A stretch of DNA of 64,000 nt from Shimazuella soli (GTDB taxonomy: Bacteria; Bacillota; Bacilli; Thermoactinomycetales; Thermoactinomycetaceae): assembly GCF_022511585.1 (NCBI RefSeq), contig NZ_JAKWBN010000011.1, forward strand, positions 1 through 64,000, given 5' to 3'. This document shows, piece after piece, positions 16,350 through 24,924 of this stretch. Below the pieces are notes generated by a model that did not search any database, was not told where the DNA came from, and was given only the letters and a program-made list of their open reading frames with translations. Each line of letters opens with the position of its first letter. The first letter of the stretch is position 1. The position numbers were made by a program, and so were the translations under genes.

Positions 16350-17693
16350 TTAATCCCCCCATCGGATTTTGGAATTGATCTGGAGTGATTTTTGTTGGTA
16401 GATCTCAAGACTAACTTTATCACCAAGCTGAAAATAACAATATCCGAGATTCGTTATTATTTCACGTTCCTTTTGAAGGTTTTCACTCACCGGTAAATAC
16501 CTTTGTGCTTCTTCATAATATTTAATAGCTTGTCTATATTGCTGCTGCTCCACAAAACAATCCCCTAAACGAATTGAACATTCCATTAAATGCATTAAAT
16601 CATTATTTCGTTTGCTAATAGCGATTGCTTGTTTTAATGTTTTTTCTGCCTCTAACCAATTTTTTTGTTTGATATATAGCTGACCTAGTTCTACATAAGC
16701 AAATACAAAATCATGCTCATGATCAACTCTTTTTCTTAACTCTAAGATTTCTAAATAACACTTTTTTGCTTCGTTTGTCCTGCCTAGATTACTGAGAATA
16801 ATACCAAGGGTGGTGCGCAATAGCAATAACTGATCAAATTGTTTATTTTTTTGAGCGATAATAATTCCATTTTTCACATATCCAAAAGCTTTTTGATACA
16901 GTTGCAATTCATTATAGATAGAGGCATACATACTGTGCATTTGAATGATAATATCAACATGAATTACATATAATGCATCACAAATGCTAGAGTAACTATT
17001 TATCTCTTTCTCTAAATCCTGAATAGCTTCTAACGCTTTTTCTGGTTCATTCATCTTCTCTAAATAAATTCCTTTGTTTAATAAAAGATGAAATCGGTAA
17101 TGTGCTCTCTCACCTTGCTTGTCTAAACGAGATAGCCCATCAATACTATAATGCAAAGCGTCTTCTATTTGGTTCTCGTAATAAGCAATTCTCCCAAGAT
17201 CGTTCATACAAGCACTAAATAGGTTCGTACTAGCTAACGAGCGTTGTTGTTTTGTCCGCTCGACAACTTCTTTTAATAACGTTTTGGACTTCTGCCATTT
17301 TTTCTGTTCAAAAGCACACCGTCCCAGCAGAAAGGTATGTAAGGCGTAGAGATAGGTGTTTTTTGTGATGGAGTAGTTCTGTTTGATCTGCTCTAGTTTT
17401 TGCAAAGCCTCTATTGGATCAGTAGAGATCATGCCTTCTAGAGCGAGTAATTGTTCCATCACCGCTTGTTCTTGTTGCTCGGATTCTTCTAATACATTTA
17501 ATAATGAGTGCTTGATTTTCAGTTTTTCTGCGAGATAGAGGTACATCGCCTCGGTGACAATGGGAAGGCCTCTTTCTGCATTGCTGATCGTTGATTTGGA
17601 GATTTGTTCATCTGCTAAGTCGTTGATGCGAAGTCCAAGTTCCATCCGTTTTTTCCGGAGGATCGGCCCGATCTTTTCTAGTGGTAACTGCAT
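16350..17693 (-). CDS. XRE-family regulator with TPR repeats (RRNPP-like)
   Basis: A 447-residue protein with an N-terminal helix-turn-helix of the XRE type (IGPILRKKRMELGLRINDLA ... SKSTISNAERG, about residues 7-45) and then a long array of TPR-like helical pairs (about 75-440; for example NLGRTNEAKKCYLEILELR, ELGQLYIKQKNWLEAEKTLK). This is the layout of RRNPP sensors such as Rgg and PlcR, which bind short imported peptides. GAGGGG lies upstream of the ATG. It is divergent from the 99-residue gene at 17863. No clear export-signal propeptide follows it; two tiny frames just after the stop are only speculative partners. Confidence 0.8.
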   Translation of the reverse strand: MQLPLEKIGPILRKKRMELGLRINDLADEQISKSTISNAERGLPIVTEAMYLYLAEKLKIKHSLLNVLEESEQQEQAVMEQLLALEGMISTDPIEALQKLEQIKQNYSITKNTYLYALHTFLLGRCAFEQKKWQKSKTLLKEVVERTKQQRSLASTNLFSACMNDLGRIAYYENQIEDALHYSIDGLSRLDKQGERAHYRFHLLLNKGIYLEKMNEPEKALEAIQDLEKEINSYSSICDALYVIHVDIIIQMHSMYASIYNELQLYQKAFGYVKNGIIIAQKNKQFDQLLLLRTTLGIILSNLGRTNEAKKCYLEILELRKRVDHEHDFVFAYVELGQLYIKQKNWLEAEKTLKQAIAISKRNNDLMHLMECSIRLGDCFVEQQQYRQAIKYYEEAQRYLPVSENLQKEREIITNLGYCYFQLGDKVSLEIYQQKSLQINSKIRWGD

Positions 17694-17862
17694 CTTTTAC
17701 CCCTCTTCTTGGAATGTCCTAATGTTTTCCAAAACTTCTCCATCCATATTGAAAAAACCTCCTCGATCTGACTTAAATTCCTTGGAAAAGTAAGAAAAAT
17801 ATAATTATTGAAAATATTTACTATTCATTTTATGATTTTATAAAAAGAAGGGGGATGGATTT

Positions 17863-18162
17863 ATGCTGCGTTTAACAGTAGAAGGGGAAGCAGAACAAGT
17901 GGATCAGTTATGGGAGCATTTGAGCAGGGATGCGTGTCTTCATCTTTGGGATGTATCGGAAATGGTAAAACCCAATTCCATTGATAAAAATAAGCTTTGT
18001 TTCTTGCAGTTTAAAGAAAAGAAGCAAACCTTATCCCGGGTTTGTATGACAACAGAGAAAGGGGAAGTCATTTCTTTTGATTTGTCCAATTGCCATATTC
18101 TTGAGTTGGAGACAGGAAAACAGTTGGTATTAGGCTATCACTATGATATTTTTCATTCTTAA
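17863..18162 (+). CDS. Small acidic protein of unknown function, 99 aa
   Basis: Not recognised. It begins MLRLTVEGEAEQVDQLWEHL, suggesting a beta-alpha start, and has no membrane segment. AAGAAGGGGGATGG precedes the ATG. It is divergent from the XRE-TPR regulator with a shared 169-base control region, so it is a likely target of, or partner to, that regulator (inference). Confidence 0.65.
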   Translation: MLRLTVEGEAEQVDQLWEHLSRDACLHLWDVSEMVKPNSIDKNKLCFLQFKEKKQTLSRVCMTTEKGEVISFDLSNCHILELETGKQLVLGYHYDIFHS

Positions 18163-18269
18163 TATTTTCTTGTAAAGATAAAATACTTTATAAATTTGGA
18201 ATTACAAAGTGGATTTTGATTCATTTTTGATAAAATAGGGTCAAGGTTAACTTCAACCGAGGAGTACTA

Positions 18270-19121
18270 GTGAAGAAGTTGTTTCGAATTCTGATCTTCT
18301 GGGTCTCGTTGATCGGCATCGGTGTGCTGCTTGGTCTTTTGATTAATCCTGCTAACCATGCCGGCACAACTTCACTGACGGCAAAGAAAGGAGAGCAGGA
18401 AGCAAGGATCAATCAAGCAATCGCAGCTCACAACAAGCCCGATGCTCGGACGAGGGTGGTAAATTCTCTTGAGTGGCCTTATCAGGCGGTCGTTCATCTC
18501 CTTGTCAAATACGAGGAAGAACGATGGTTCTCTTGCACAGGATTTAGCGTCGCCCCTAAAGTGGTGCTGACTGCCAGACACTGCTTGAAGAATCCCGAAG
18601 TCTGTCTTCAGAAGCTCAAACCGTGCAATGAGATGGCTCAACTCGTGGAAGTGGCACCTGCGGTCAATGGTCAGTACATGCCTTTTCAAATCCTGACTTC
18701 AACTCGATTCCAAGTGAGTGCGAGCGGTCAGGACTATGGGGTCATCTTTCTGCCCAACCTCATCCCTACTGCACACTTCAGCTTGAAGGAATTTCCCCAT
18801 CATGCTGAGTCTGCCGATATGGTCACCGCGGGTTATCCCGGTGATAAAGATGCGTCCACCATGTGGGAAAGCAAGTACCACGACTTCGTTTATTTGAACA
18901 AGAAACTCGGAGTCATTTCTGGTGGAGTCTCTTTTCATGGGCAGTCTGGTTCACCGCTTTTCCAAGTTGAGGGAAGGCGGTTCGTGGCTGAGGGTATTCT
19001 TTGGGGAGGAACGGCCTGTGACGAGCATGGGGTTTGTCCTCAGGAGCGAGTGACTTACTTCGTCCCGTTCACGGACCGGGTTCTGAGGGAAATCAGGATG
19101 TGGATCGCTATGAGCGAGTGA
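18270..19121 (+). CDS. Trypsin-like (glutamyl endopeptidase-type) serine protease
   Basis: A 283-residue protein with an N-terminal membrane or signal segment (about residues 5-25), then a chymotrypsin-fold domain. Catalytic His is in LTARHC, Asp in SGQDYGVI and Ser in HGQSGSP, with paired Cys (ARHC, PEVC, KPC, TACDEHGVC). The likely site of action is outside the cell. The start is GTG 18270 with GAGGAG seven bases upstream. Base use is more G/C-rich than in flanking genes. The leader contains a GGTT/AACC stem just before the ribosome binding site, as in other single-gene cassettes of this window. Confidence 0.8.
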   Translation: MKKLFRILIFWVSLIGIGVLLGLLINPANHAGTTSLTAKKGEQEARINQAIAAHNKPDARTRVVNSLEWPYQAVVHLLVKYEEERWFSCTGFSVAPKVVLTARHCLKNPEVCLQKLKPCNEMAQLVEVAPAVNGQYMPFQILTSTRFQVSASGQDYGVIFLPNLIPTAHFSLKEFPHHAESADMVTAGYPGDKDASTMWESKYHDFVYLNKKLGVISGGVSFHGQSGSPLFQVEGRRFVAEGILWGGTACDEHGVCPQERVTYFVPFTDRVLREIRMWIAMSE

Positions 19122-19226
19122 ACGTAGCTCGATCCCCACTAGTACTCCCCCAGCGGGCTGCACCTCACCAAGGTAGCAGTCCGCCGCCCGTTTTCGGACA
19201 TTCTTATGCACTTAATTACAACAAAA

Positions 19227-19251
19227 CCACCTATTAGGTGGCTATTTTTTT
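19227..19251 (+). terminator. Terminator of the serine protease gene
   Basis: CCACCTATTAGGTGG followed by CTATTTTTTT. A further GC-rich hairpin (GCGGGCTGC...GCAGTCCGC) lies at about 19156-19186 before it. Confidence 0.75.
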
Positions 19252-19256
19252 ATCGG

Positions 19257-19283
19257 GTCGAGACAACTGGGTGCCGCCTCGAC
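19257..19283 (-). terminator. Hairpin downstream of the 98-aa gene
   Basis: GTCGAG/CTCGAC stem, nine bases after the minus-strand stop at 19292; no U-run. Confidence 0.45.
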
Positions 19284-19291
19284 AGTTCGAT

Positions 19292-19588
19292 TCAGTTTGA
19301 AAGATTTAGAGACTTTTCGTACGCATCTTTGGGGCTGGGGAGTGGTTCCCAAGCTGGTCGGTGAGACAGCGTGCATACTGTCCTGAACATTGCCAACCAA
19401 GCAATGGTAAAGGCTTTTTGCTTGTTGTGAATTTCTTGGAGTTGATCAAAGGTGAGGTTTAGACCTCGAATGGCTTTGACACCAGCTCCAAGAACCTTGT
19501 CTCTGACTTTTGTGAGATTGTGCTCGTCTAGTGCTGTTAGTTCACCTTGAAGGTTGCAACTAAGCCCCAGTAGATTCGCTAGATACAT
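19292..19588 (-). CDS. Orphan protein of unknown function, 98 aa
   Basis: Not recognised. Predicted soluble and mostly helical (LTALDEHNLTKVRDKVLGAG, LTFDQLQEIHNKQKAFTIAW), with a basic/Pro-rich end. The start codon and its GGAG lie inside a hairpin (19585-19607), which could limit translation. It is bounded by hairpins like the GC-rich cassettes, though its own base use is only mildly G/C-rich. Confidence 0.6.
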   Translation of the reverse strand: MYLANLLGLSCNLQGELTALDEHNLTKVRDKVLGAGVKAIRGLNLTFDQLQEIHNKQKAFTIAWLAMFRTVCTLSHRPAWEPLPSPKDAYEKSLNLSN

Positions 19589-19607
19589 AGGGAGTCTCCA
19601 TCTATGT
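19585..19607 (-). promoter_or_regulatory. Hairpin covering ribosome binding site and start codon
   Basis: Outer arms ACATAG/CTATGT and an inner GGA/TCC stem. On the minus-strand RNA the GGAG Shine-Dalgarno sequence and the AUG are both in the paired part. Confidence 0.45.
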
Positions 19608-19767
19608 GAGAACCTAACAGCTTTAGCTTATCAAATAACTATATGGAATCAAACTTATTTTATCTTAGCTTGATTTTTATGTTTCGAAAATTAAAACGAC
19701 CGACGAACTGTACCTATAAGGGACAGCCCGTCGAGTGTACGGCTAGCCGGGTAGCTCCCGTACGGGT

Positions 19768-19813
19768 GTCCATCGTCACCATTCATGACTGAATGGTGAC
19801 GATGGACTTTTTT
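19768..19813 (+). terminator. Very strong intrinsic terminator (17-bp stem)
   Basis: GTCCATCGTCACCATTC (19768-19784) pairs perfectly with 19791-19807; loop ATGACT; then TTTTTT. The U-run is on the plus strand only, yet no plus-strand gene precedes it. The 70 bases before it hold a further GTACGG/CCGTAC stem, so a short plus-strand RNA of about 100 bases may end here. It also lies just past the minus-strand gene stop at 19834. Confidence 0.7.
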
Positions 19814-19833
19814 GTTCTCCCGAACTCGGGGAC

Positions 19834-20661
19834 TCAGGAGTCCGGCCGAGTGAACCAGCGCCAGTAGGGTTCGACCTCCAAGATCTGGAGGAGCCTCGCG
19901 TTCGTCCGCTCCCTCGGCTTGGTCGAGCTCAGCTCGACCGTGCGGGGGACGCCGGAGATGGTGCTCTCCAGCAGCTCACGCATGGATGCGAGCTTGTTCG
20001 GGTGGTCGAAGAAGAGCTCCCGAACAGCCAGTGTTACGAGCCAGCGGTACTGGTCGAACCAAGGATCGATGGTGTTCTCTTGGGGCGTACCGACACGCGT
20101 CTGGACGAGCGCATGAAGGACGGCCGTGTCGCAGTCGCTGAAGCTCGCGACGAGTGCGTCGAGCCGCTTCAACGACTCGGCGGAATGCACCGCAAGCTCC
20201 CCGTTGAGGTGCTCCTCGATCAGGGTTCGTGCTGAGCGTTCGTAGGAGCTGTTCAGCTGCTTGGAGCCGTTGCGGAAGAACTCCCACTTGTCCATCACCT
20301 CGATCTGAGGCGAGAGACGCTTAAGACCGTCGACGCTTGCAGGTGAAGTGCTGACGATGACGATCGGCCCACGGAAGTCCCGCTGGAGCAGCCAGACGCA
20401 GAATGCGAAGGTGTTCGTGACGTCGCAGAGCGGGGTGTTGTTCCACTGGGAGTTCCCCTGAACGACGACGGCCCGAACCGGGTACGTACCGTCACTGAAG
20501 ACCTGCATGGCCTCCTCGATGTGATTCGCCATGTACAGGTAGGTGCCCTCGCCGGCCGCCTTCTTGTAGTAGGGCCAGAGGATGGGCATGTAGTCGACCC
20601 CGAGGATGATCTCCTCGTTCTCGGGCTGGGCGGTCTGGTTCTGGGGCATGGTCGTGTCCAT
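19834..20661 (-). CDS. GC-rich orphan protein, 275 aa
   Basis: Not recognised. The N-terminal 150 residues alternate hydrophobic strands and helices (RAVVVQGNSQWN, GPIVIVSTSPASV, QIEVMDKWEFF) in a way that recalls a receiver-like or Rossmann-like fold, but no phosphoacceptor pattern is certain. The C-terminal part is helical (TLIEEHLNGE, FDQYRWLVTLAVRELFF). Codon use is strongly G/C-rich. AAGGGAG lies before the ATG, and the leader has a TATACT box (minus, 20702-20707). The strong hairpin at 19768 follows it. Likely a transferred single-gene unit. Confidence 0.65.
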   Translation of the reverse strand: MDTTMPQNQTAQPENEEIILGVDYMPILWPYYKKAAGEGTYLYMANHIEEAMQVFSDGTYPVRAVVVQGNSQWNNTPLCDVTNTFAFCVWLLQRDFRGPIVIVSTSPASVDGLKRLSPQIEVMDKWEFFRNGSKQLNSSYERSARTLIEEHLNGELAVHSAESLKRLDALVASFSDCDTAVLHALVQTRVGTPQENTIDPWFDQYRWLVTLAVRELFFDHPNKLASMRELLESTISGVPRTVELSSTKPRERTNARLLQILEVEPYWRWFTRPDS

Positions 20662-20748
20662 GATGTCTCCCTTGAAGTTCGGGTGAGCAGTTGCTATATG
20701 TAGTATAGCATTATTGTCAATCTTCTGATGCGAAAATAAATCTCATAA

Positions 20749-20785
20749 AAAACGCAACGGAAAAAATGTTCCGTTGCGTTTTTGT
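20749..20785. terminator. Bidirectional terminator between divergent genes
   Basis: AACGCAACGGAA/TTCCGTTGCGTT with T-runs on both strands. It lies between divergently transcribed genes, where no terminator is expected, suggesting that the gene at 19834-20661 was inserted next to an older terminator. Confidence 0.8.
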
Positions 20786-20895
20786 GTTATAATAAAACCA
20801 CAGAAATAAAGCATGATAAAATTCATAAACGGTATTTAGGTGATAAACAGGTTCCCAATTACACAGGCGGAATCTTTTGAAAGAAGGTTACCCTC

Positions 20896-21846
20896 ATGAA
20901 AGCCCCTCTTGATCAGCGATGTCTAGATTTATTGGAGGAATACGAGCAGTATTTGCTATCTTCCAAAAGTGATCAGACCGTTGATGCTTACCTGCGAATT
21001 CTTCGGCAGTTCATCGAATGGATTGGCAAATGTCCCAGTGATAATGGAATATTTTTGATGGAACATCTTTCTCGTGAAGACTTAGAAGTATTTTTAGCTA
21101 AACTTCAGGAAAAAGGTTACAGCAGTGCGCATCAACACAAAGTACGAGCGGCGATCAGCCGGTTTGCAAATTGGTTGATCCAAGAAAAACAGCTGTTGTC
21201 CCAAAATCCTGCGCATGATGTCTATGTCCCTCCACAAGCTGCTTTTACGCCACGAGAGTTGACTGATGAACAGCGAGAAGTACTGAGAGGTTTAGTGGAA
21301 AGACAGCAAAATATGCGTGGCAATGCGATCTTTGCTCTGGGATATTGGGCAGGATGCCGGGTATGTGATGTTTCTTGGCTGCAAGTAGAAGATTGTCATG
21401 TGGGCCCGAAAACAGGATGGATAACCGTTGGAGCTAAGAGCGGAAAGAAACGAGACATTGATTTATTAGAAGAAGTGCGCAAACCTCTCTATGAATATTT
21501 GAATAGTGAAGAACGGAAAAAGAAAGACAGCAGCTTTGTCTTCTTATCTCAAAAATCAGGACACTTGACGGAAAATGGTATTCACCGCTGGTTTGCCAGT
21601 TTAAAGAAAAAGGCTGCACAAGAAGAATGGGAGCTTATTCACGACATTACGTTTCATGAGCTGCGCCAAGATTTTGCGTATCGTGCTAGAAGTGCGGGAT
21701 GGAGCCTGGAGGAGATCGCTTATTACCTCGGCCATGTGACCAAACAAGGAACACCATCTATTCAAGCTACTGCTAAGTATACACAGTTAAACAGGGAACA
21801 AATCAAAGAGAAATTGAAGCAAATAGAGGAGAAAAATAAAAATTGA
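20896..21846 (+). CDS. Tyrosine recombinase (phage integrase family)
   Basis: A 316-residue protein with a SAM-like N-terminal core-binding domain (about residues 8-95) and a C-terminal catalytic domain. Visible catalytic residues are Arg in YWAGCRVCDVSW, Lys in GAKSGKKRDID, His/Arg in FHELRQDFAYR, His in YLGHVTKQGT and Tyr in TAKYTQLN. Length and layout match XerC/D-like recombinases more than large phage integrases. No att site or phage gene is recognised nearby; AT-type codon use matches the chromosome. Its target site is unknown. Confidence 0.85.
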   Translation: MKAPLDQRCLDLLEEYEQYLLSSKSDQTVDAYLRILRQFIEWIGKCPSDNGIFLMEHLSREDLEVFLAKLQEKGYSSAHQHKVRAAISRFANWLIQEKQLLSQNPAHDVYVPPQAAFTPRELTDEQREVLRGLVERQQNMRGNAIFALGYWAGCRVCDVSWLQVEDCHVGPKTGWITVGAKSGKKRDIDLLEEVRKPLYEYLNSEERKKKDSSFVFLSQKSGHLTENGIHRWFASLKKKAAQEEWELIHDITFHELRQDFAYRARSAGWSLEEIAYYLGHVTKQGTPSIQATAKYTQLNREQIKEKLKQIEEKNKN

Positions 21847-21912
21847 TATTTTAGAAGCGTTTCCTCCTCTTCACCGCAACATCGAAGAAACAGACTAAGG
21901 GAGGCATACGTT

Positions 21913-22809
21913 ATGGGAGAAGTTGCAGGGGTATCAGCAATTGAAAAAACAAACCATAAAAAACTGACAACAATGAAGCTGCTGAAGCGGGGAACGATGA
22001 TATTACTCGGGGCTGTCTTGGTAGCGATTGGACTGGAAATATTTTTGGTGCCAAACCAAGTTATTGACGGGGGAATCGTTGGCATTTCCATCATGTTATC
22101 TCATCTTTCGGGATGGAGCTTAGGATTATTCTTATTTGTGCTCAACCTGCCCTTCTTCTTTTTAGGATATAAGCAAATCGGAAAAACATTTGCTATCTCT
22201 ACGTTATTTGGTGTTGCTGTCATGTCACTAGGAACAGCGTACCTTCATCCAGTTCCTCCTTTGACAAAAGACCCGTTACTAGCAGCAGTTTTTGGAGGGA
22301 TTATTCTTGGAATTGGGGTCGGCCTGGTTATTCGGTATGGTGGATCACTTGATGGAACGGAAATATTAGCGATTTTATTCAACAAAAAAATTCCATTCTC
22401 GGTTGGGCAGACAGTGATGTTCTTCAACTTATTTATCTTAGGAAGCGCCGGGTTTGTATTTGGCTGGGATCGGGCTATGTACTCTTTGATCGCTTACTTT
22501 ATTGCATTTAAAGTGATCGATATTACCATTGAAGGTTTTGAAGAGACAAAATCAGTTTGGATTATCAGTGAGAAGTCAAAGGATTTAGGAGATGCTATCC
22601 TTAATCGTCTTGGACGCGGTGTTACCTATATGAGAGGCGAAGGAGCGTATACAGGAGAAGATAAACAAGTGATCTTCTGTGTTATCACTCGTCTGGAAGA
22701 AGCAAAGATGAAGGCAATTGTCGAAGATATCGACCCTCAAGCCTTTCTTGCGATTGGTAATATACACGAGGTGCGAGGAGAAAGCTTTAAGAAACGGGAT
22801 ATTCACTAG
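21913..22809 (+). CDS. YitT family membrane protein (with DUF2179 domain)
   Basis: A 298-residue protein with about six hydrophobic segments (residues ~25-190), the YitT signature (GGIVGISIMLSHLSGW, GGSLDGTEILAILFNKK), and a soluble C-terminal DUF2179 domain (about 215-298, SEKSKDLGDAILNRLGRGVT). Role unknown; membrane located. A second, shorter YitT-family protein lacking the C-terminal domain is encoded at 44233-44838. GGGAGG precedes the ATG. Confidence 0.9.
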   Translation: MGEVAGVSAIEKTNHKKLTTMKLLKRGTMILLGAVLVAIGLEIFLVPNQVIDGGIVGISIMLSHLSGWSLGLFLFVLNLPFFFLGYKQIGKTFAISTLFGVAVMSLGTAYLHPVPPLTKDPLLAAVFGGIILGIGVGLVIRYGGSLDGTEILAILFNKKIPFSVGQTVMFFNLFILGSAGFVFGWDRAMYSLIAYFIAFKVIDITIEGFEETKSVWIISEKSKDLGDAILNRLGRGVTYMRGEGAYTGEDKQVIFCVITRLEEAKMKAIVEDIDPQAFLAIGNIHEVRGESFKKRDIH

Positions 22810-22892
22810 CAAAACCAATTTAATATGAACGAGAAATTTGGTACGATAAAAACGTAAGACCCAAATGGGTAAGGTAGCGGCAAGGAGTAAAC

Positions 22893-22997
22893 ATGTGTTG
22901 GTGTGGTCAAACAGCTACCTGCGGTGTATGTAACAGTTGTATGCAGCACTGCTGCCTCTACAACTTCGCCTTGGTACTGGTACTGGTAATGGCGTAG
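22893..22997 (+). CDS. Cysteine-rich 34-aa peptide
   Basis: A short frame with AAGGAG seven bases before ATG. The first half carries seven Cys in 22 residues (MCWCGQTATCGVCNSC, then HCC); the second is a hydrophobic tail (LVLVLVMA). A TACGATAAA box and an ACCC/GGGT hairpin lie upstream, and an 11-bp hairpin follows the stop. This could be a metal-binding mini-protein, a cysteine-rich secreted peptide or a RiPP precursor; no modifying enzyme is next to it. Coding is inferred from the ribosome binding site and transcription signals only. Confidence 0.5.
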   Translation: MCWCGQTATCGVCNSCMQHCCLYNFALVLVLVMA

Positions 22998-23006
22998 ATA
23001 CACCCT

Positions 23007-23042
23007 CTGCGTGCTTGGAATCAAGGGCCTTCAAGCACGCAG
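23007..23042 (+). terminator. Hairpin after the Cys-rich peptide
   Basis: 11-bp perfect stem CTGCGTGCTTG/CAAGCACGCAG, 10 bases after the stop; no U-run. The stretch 23043-23276 shows no gene. Confidence 0.65.
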
Positions 23043-23276
23043 AAGTCGGAATTTAAGATCATAAAAGATGGTCTAAAAAATAGATGAATGTTGGGAAACT
23101 TATAGTCTTTCATTTACACTAAGAGTAGTCAGAAGACTATTCTTTTTATTTGGTTAGAATAATGTTCCGTTAGTGTAACAGGGGATTTTTGGATTGGGAA
23201 TCTTACAAAGAATTGCTCATATGGCATTTCGATAATAAATGTTTGCAATTGATAACGGAATGGGTATCATGGATAT

Positions 23277-23668
23277 ATGAAAATAACACATATTAACCCA
23301 GAAAGCCTTCCTAAAAACCCCGCGTTTACCCAAGTGGTCACGGTTGAAGTTCTGGAAAAACAGTGTATGTAGGCGGTCAAAATGCAGTAAATGCAGCTGG
23401 TGAAATAGTTGGTGAAGACTTAGGTACCCAGACGGAGCAGGCTCTTCGAAATGTAAGTGTAGCACTAGCAGCTGCAAATGCGACTCCAAAAGATGTAGTG
23501 AAACTTACTATCTATATCGTACAAGGTCACCCGATCCAAGCTGGTTTTCAAGCCGCAAGGAGAGTAGAAGGATGGGATCATCCGGCTGCTATAACGGTTT
23601 TGGTTGTACACAGCTTAGTGAATCCCAAATTTTTAGTCGAAATTGAAGCAATTGCAGCAGTAAGATAA
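23277..23668 (+). pseudogene. Frameshifted RidA-family (enamine/imine deaminase-like) gene
   Basis: The first frame gives MKITHINPESLPKNPAFTQV ... VE, the second YVGGQNAVNAAGEIVGEDLG ... LVEIEAIAAVR; together they cover a RidA/YjgF/Rid protein of ~130 residues. One base (a G) is missing near 23344-23352 (GTTGAAGTTCTGG, expected GTTGAAGGTTCTGG). Upstream signals are weak. Either a true pseudogene or a sequencing error. Rid proteins hydrolyse reactive imines from PLP enzymes. Confidence 0.75.
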
Positions 23669-23761
23669 TAAAGAGTTTTCCGTTATTTCTAATCACTTTT
23701 CTTATTACACAACAAAAATAGTAAATCCGATCATAATAATAGATGGACATCACAAGAAGAA

Positions 23762-24772
23762 ATGGGTGTGCTCAAGTTGAAGAAAAAGCTATTGCTGTTG
23801 GCTACAGGGGGGACCATTGCCTCGCTTCAAGGCGATAATGGATTAGTTCCCGGAATGACTCCAGATGAGTTGATTCGCTTTGTAGATAAAGTTCCTCCTT
23901 TGTACCAACTCGACACGAAACGATTGATGAATATTGACAGCACCAATATGCAGCCGGAGTCATGGATTACGATCGCTGAAGCTGTACGTGATCATTATGC
24001 AGACTACGATGGATTTGTGATCACTCATGGAACAGATACAATGGCCTATACTTCTTCTGCTTTGTCCTACATGCTGCAGCAGGGGAGTAAACCGATTGTA
24101 TTGACAGGCTCACAAGTTCCGATGAATTTCGAACCTACCGATGCCAAACGAAATTTACAGGACGCTATTCGGTTTGCATGTGAAGATGTAGCTGGAGTAT
24201 TTGTTGTGTTTAATGGCCGAGTGATTCAAGGAACGAGAGCAGTGAAAATAAAAACCAAGAGTTATGATGCATTTGAAAGTATCAATCATCCTTACATTGG
24301 CTATGTGGATGGAGAAGAGATCACATATCCTTTAGGGAAACCAACGAATGACCAGCATGTACTGCTTTGTGATACTTCCGTCTGTACAGATGTAATAGTT
24401 GTCAAACTGTATCCGGGTATTAAACCAGAATTATTTGATTATCTAAAACAGGCATATAAAGGGGTTATTATTGAGAGTTTTGGCAGTGGGGGTATCCCGA
24501 TTGTAGGCCGTAATCTATTGCCAAAAATTGAAGAGCTGATCGACAGTGGAATAGCCGTAGTGATTACTACCCAATGCTTGGAAGAAGGAGAAGACTTGCA
24601 TCGGTACGAAGTAGGAAGAAAAGTAGTAGAAAAGAGCATTATTCATACAAGAAATATGAATACAGAGGCAATTGTTGCAAAATTGATGTGGACTTTAGGG
24701 AAAAGCAATGTACCAAATGAAGTGAAGCAACTCATGGAGACTCCTATCGCTCATGACCGGTTAGCAACATAA
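23762..24772 (+). CDS. ansA: Type I L-asparaginase
   Basis: A 336-residue enzyme converting asparagine to aspartate and ammonia. It shows the first catalytic Thr in [11 protein letters not shown], the second motif [20 protein letters not shown], and SFGSGGIP. No signal peptide, hence the cytoplasmic type I enzyme. The ATG at 23762 has only a purine-rich AAGAAGAA upstream, and starts a few codons later are possible. A strong terminator follows. Confidence 0.9.
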   Translation: MGVLKLKKKLLLLATGGTIASLQGDNGLVPGMTPDELIRFVDKVPPLYQLDTKRLMNIDSTNMQPESWITIAEAVRDHYADYDGFVITHGTDTMAYTSSALSYMLQQGSKPIVLTGSQVPMNFEPTDAKRNLQDAIRFACEDVAGVFVVFNGRVIQGTRAVKIKTKSYDAFESINHPYIGYVDGEEITYPLGKPTNDQHVLLCDTSVCTDVIVVKLYPGIKPELFDYLKQAYKGVIIESFGSGGIPIVGRNLLPKIEELIDSGIAVVITTQCLEEGEDLHRYEVGRKVVEKSIIHTRNMNTEAIVAKLMWTLGKSNVPNEVKQLMETPIAHDRLAT

Positions 24773-24853
24773 TTTTTAGGAAAGATAGAGGGGCGTCTCA
24801 TAGATATGGAGAACTTGGATGAGTGAACAGTATGATATCCCTATGGAAGCACC

Positions 24854-24890
24854 GTGACCGACAACTTGCCTCTTTGTCGGTCACTTTTTT
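24854..24890 (+). terminator. Terminator downstream of asparaginase
   Basis: GTGACCGACAA / TTGTCGGTCAC stem followed by seven T. Confidence 0.85.
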
Positions 24891-24924
24891 TATATAGTAA
24901 TCACCATTTTTTAGACAGAACTTT

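Noticed and set aside
19919-20703. Several plus-strand and second-frame ORFs over the 275-residue gene
   Set aside because: Shadows caused by high GC; no ribosome binding sites.
20896-21846. Prophage or integrative element anchored by the recombinase
   Set aside because: No att duplication, phage genes or base-composition shift around it; more likely a chromosomal Xer-like recombinase.
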